A stretch of DNA of 60,000 bases from NCBI GenBank assembly GCA_950295325.1, contig OX485803.1, positions 72,867,554-72,927,553 of the forward strand, given 5' to 3'. Numbering within the stretch: the stretch's first letter is position 1; each line of letters opens with the position of its first letter. The stretch is from Polytrichum commune (lineage: Eukaryota > Streptophyta > Polytrichopsida > Polytrichales > Polytrichaceae). Shown here in pieces: positions 58,231 to 60,000 of this stretch. The notes under the pieces were generated by a model. The model saw only the letters and a list, made by a program, of their open reading frames with translations. It made no database searches and was not told the DNA's origin. A program made the translations under genes and the position numbers.

Positions 58231-59548
58231 TCATGGTCTATAAATTCTGACAATCAAATCCATGCTTTGATCCCTTGGAATAAGTATGGCGCTTCCTTTC
58301 CTGTTTTCCTCACCCTTACGACTGCCACAAGATGCATGCATTGTGAACATAGTACTTGGAGACTTTATGTGGACTTCAAGTCTATACCGAAATGACATGC
58401 ACATAGGTGGTTGTGCCCTTGGATAAGTGAGATAGCACAAATCCCCAATGCTCGTTACTTCCCGGTTAATAAGAAAATACTTGTCCGTCGATAGTAGCAC
58501 GTAGTATCGGTCACTTGTCTTCAACTCCACCTCGAGTTTCACCTCAAAGTCAAATGATTGCCAATTACGTGGGTGTGCAATGGCTACATGATTTTTAAAG
58601 AGATCAAACCTCCCCGAAAAGATGCACTCGGGAAAGGGACATTTGTGTGGGAAAAAAGAGCAGTTGCTTTCATGAATGCTCCTCTCCGCAAATTTCACCA
58701 TTTGGGTGCATCCTTGATCGGCAAATTTGCACTTCACATTGAGAGACTGGATCAGTTTTTCGAGTGCTAAACACCGGATACTTCCAATTGGTCTCTTGCA
58801 CGAGGGGCACTCTCCCTTCAACTTAGAACAACAGCTCACGCACGCAGTGTGCCCATTCTCACACTGAAATTCCACAAAACCCTAATTAGTGTCGGTCACA
58901 GTCCACTCCAGGAACTAGAGTGGAATTGTAGTGATAACTCATTAGAGTTATCTTGTAACTCAATGGGACTTTTCGCCAGGAGTTGGTCCACTATGATTTT
59001 TCATTGGTTTTTTTGCATACAATATCAAGAGTTTCTTTCCACTTGTGGTGCATGCTTGCAGGTGGTATTTAAATTTGAATGAAGAGCAACTTATTTCAGT
59101 TCATTGAGGGCCAAACTCATTTTAGGACCTCTTGACATGCCAAAACGAGTTTGACCCTCAACGTTCTTTGTTCAAACCTCCACACTACCTCCAACCATGG
59201 ACCGGAAACTTTCTGAACATGGAAGATGCTGTATGCAAAACAACCAACTCCTGACCAAAGACCATTTTGAGTTGGAGAATAGCTCTATTGACTGTCAAGA
59301 ATTAGGAATTACAATTTGTGTCATCAAAAGTAGAGAAGAAACCTTTGCAATAGAGCAAAGGAAACTTATACCTGAAAGATTGGCGGCGAAAGGACCTCCA
59401 AACATATGTTGCAATCTAACAGATCAGCATTAAATACACAGCTGTGAGTAACATCTCCTTGACATGATGCCCCATTATGTGGAAGAGGACTTGGTGCCGC
59501 CTCGCGCCGTTGTCTCTTGGCACCATCAAGTCCACCAAATTTCCCCAT
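58231..59548 (-). CDS. SINA-like RING E3 ubiquitin ligase, 269 aa
   Basis: Exons 59548-59372 and 58863-58231 join in phase 0 at IFQ|CENGH, the same intron position as the paralogue at 53600. The RING residues are CNIC (Cys46, Cys49), CENGHTACVSCC and CPSC (about 60-81). SIAH-type zinc fingers follow: CKFADQGC...HESNCSFFPHKCP...CIFSG...HVAIAH. The C-terminal half is the SINA/TRAF-like domain. The basic KRQRRE near residue 12 may be a nuclear signal. Identity with the paralogue is moderate, so the duplication is old. The 508-bp intron contains a foldback MITE (58905-59325) and a related copy lies just upstream of the ATG, which may affect splicing and promoter state. Confidence 0.93.
58905..59325. 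mobile_element. Foldback MITE in the intron of the SINA-like gene
   Basis: Left half blocks (AACTCAATGGGACTTTT, CCAGGAGTTGGT, TTTTTTTGCATACA, GGGCCAAACTCATTTTAGG) recur inverted in the right half (ACCAACTCCTG, TGTATGCAAAACA, AAAACGAGTTTGACCCTCAA). The halves meet near 59130. Diverged, non-coding. Confidence 0.75.
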
Positions 59549-59597
59549 AAATCAACCCTGAAATTTGCAAGCGATTCCCCCTGATAAAATTCCATGT

Positions 59598-59985
59598 ACA
59601 TATATTCGAGCTATCCTCAAACTCAACATGACTTCCGGTCAAAAGTCGGTTGTTTTGCATACATCGGCAAGATTTTGGTGCATGCTTAAAGGCTGTGTGG
59701 AGGTTTGAATGGAGAACATTATATATTGGTGCATTTAGGATCAAACTCATTTTGGCATGCCAAAAAGGTGCTAGAATGAGTCTGGCCCTCAATGAACCAA
59801 AATAGATCGCTCTTCATTCAAATTCAAACACTACATCCAAGTATGCGCCACAAGTGGAAGGAAACTACTGACATTGTATGCAAAACAACCAATAAAATTT
59901 CATAGTGGAAGAGCTCCCGACAAAAAGTCCCATTGAGTTGAAAAATCACTCTATTGTCTTGAGGGATTTAAGAGAGACGTCTATG
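59598..59985. mobile_element. Second copy of the foldback MITE, upstream of the SINA-like gene
   Basis: Same ordered blocks as 58905-59325: GGTTGTTTTGCATACA, GGTGCATGC, CAAACTCATTTTGGCATGCC, then inverted GAGTCTGGCCCTCAATGAAC, TGTATGCAAAACAACC and AAAGTCCCATTGAGTTG. It lies 50 bp before the ATG at 59548 and reaches close to the window edge. Confidence 0.72.
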
Positions 59986-60000
59986 TACACATATTAGAGT

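Overview
The window is nuclear DNA from a land plant. It holds four genes with spliced plant-type introns: a RAD16-like SNF2 helicase, a germin-like protein and two SINA-like E3 ubiquitin ligases. The rest is an AT-rich, gene-poor background full of transposons. I cannot name the species. A bryophyte or another seed-free plant would fit, but that is a guess.

Layout, left to right. (1) 529-2656 is a pogo/Tigger-type element with TA target duplications and a 5'-truncated DDE transposase. (2) 2669-13486 is a 10.8-kb Mutator-like element (MULE) with 259-bp terminal inverted repeats (TIRs) and a 9-bp target duplication, beginning 12 bp from the pogo element. It carries two convergent gene sets: a MULE transposase with SWIM finger on + (3099-7048) and a zinc-finger/ULP1-protease gene on - (12668-7479). 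This is the layout of ULP1-carrying (Kaonashi-type) MULEs, and the convergent TIR-driven arrangement recalls MuDR. (3) 13.5-18.6 kb is non-coding with low-complexity tracts and a degenerate tandem array. (4) 18643-27514 is a 17-exon RAD16-like gene (1143 aa); the splice phases of all exons agree. (5) 27.5-34.8 kb is gene-poor with small TIR elements. (6) 34.8-38.3 kb is a germin-like gene whose leader intron contains several decayed tandem copies of its own first coding exon. (7) 40525-46863 is a 6.3-kb near-perfect inverted repeat (2 x 2648 bp, one mismatch seen, no indels) around a 1043-bp spacer with a hAT transposase relic. Each arm holds an array of 24-bp palindromes. (8) 47-53 kb has several MITE-like elements, some nested. 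(9) 53.6-59.5 kb has two SINA-like genes in convergent orientation; the second has a foldback MITE in its intron and another copy just upstream.

The strongest candidate for something undescribed is in the MULE. The 9-mer CAGTGTCAC (either strand) occurs 17 times inside the element. The relaxed form YAGTGTYAC occurs about 25 times. I found no exact copy elsewhere in the window. It lies in TIRs, introns and exons, and in exons it is read in different frames (Val-Thr-Leu, Gly-Asp-Thr, Gln-Cys-His), so the constraint appears to act on DNA rather than protein. This resembles the dispersed target motifs of VANC anti-silencing proteins in VANDAL MULEs, but here in an element with long TIRs and a ULP1 gene. 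The large inverted repeat with nested palindromes is the second most unusual object and needs an assembly check first.
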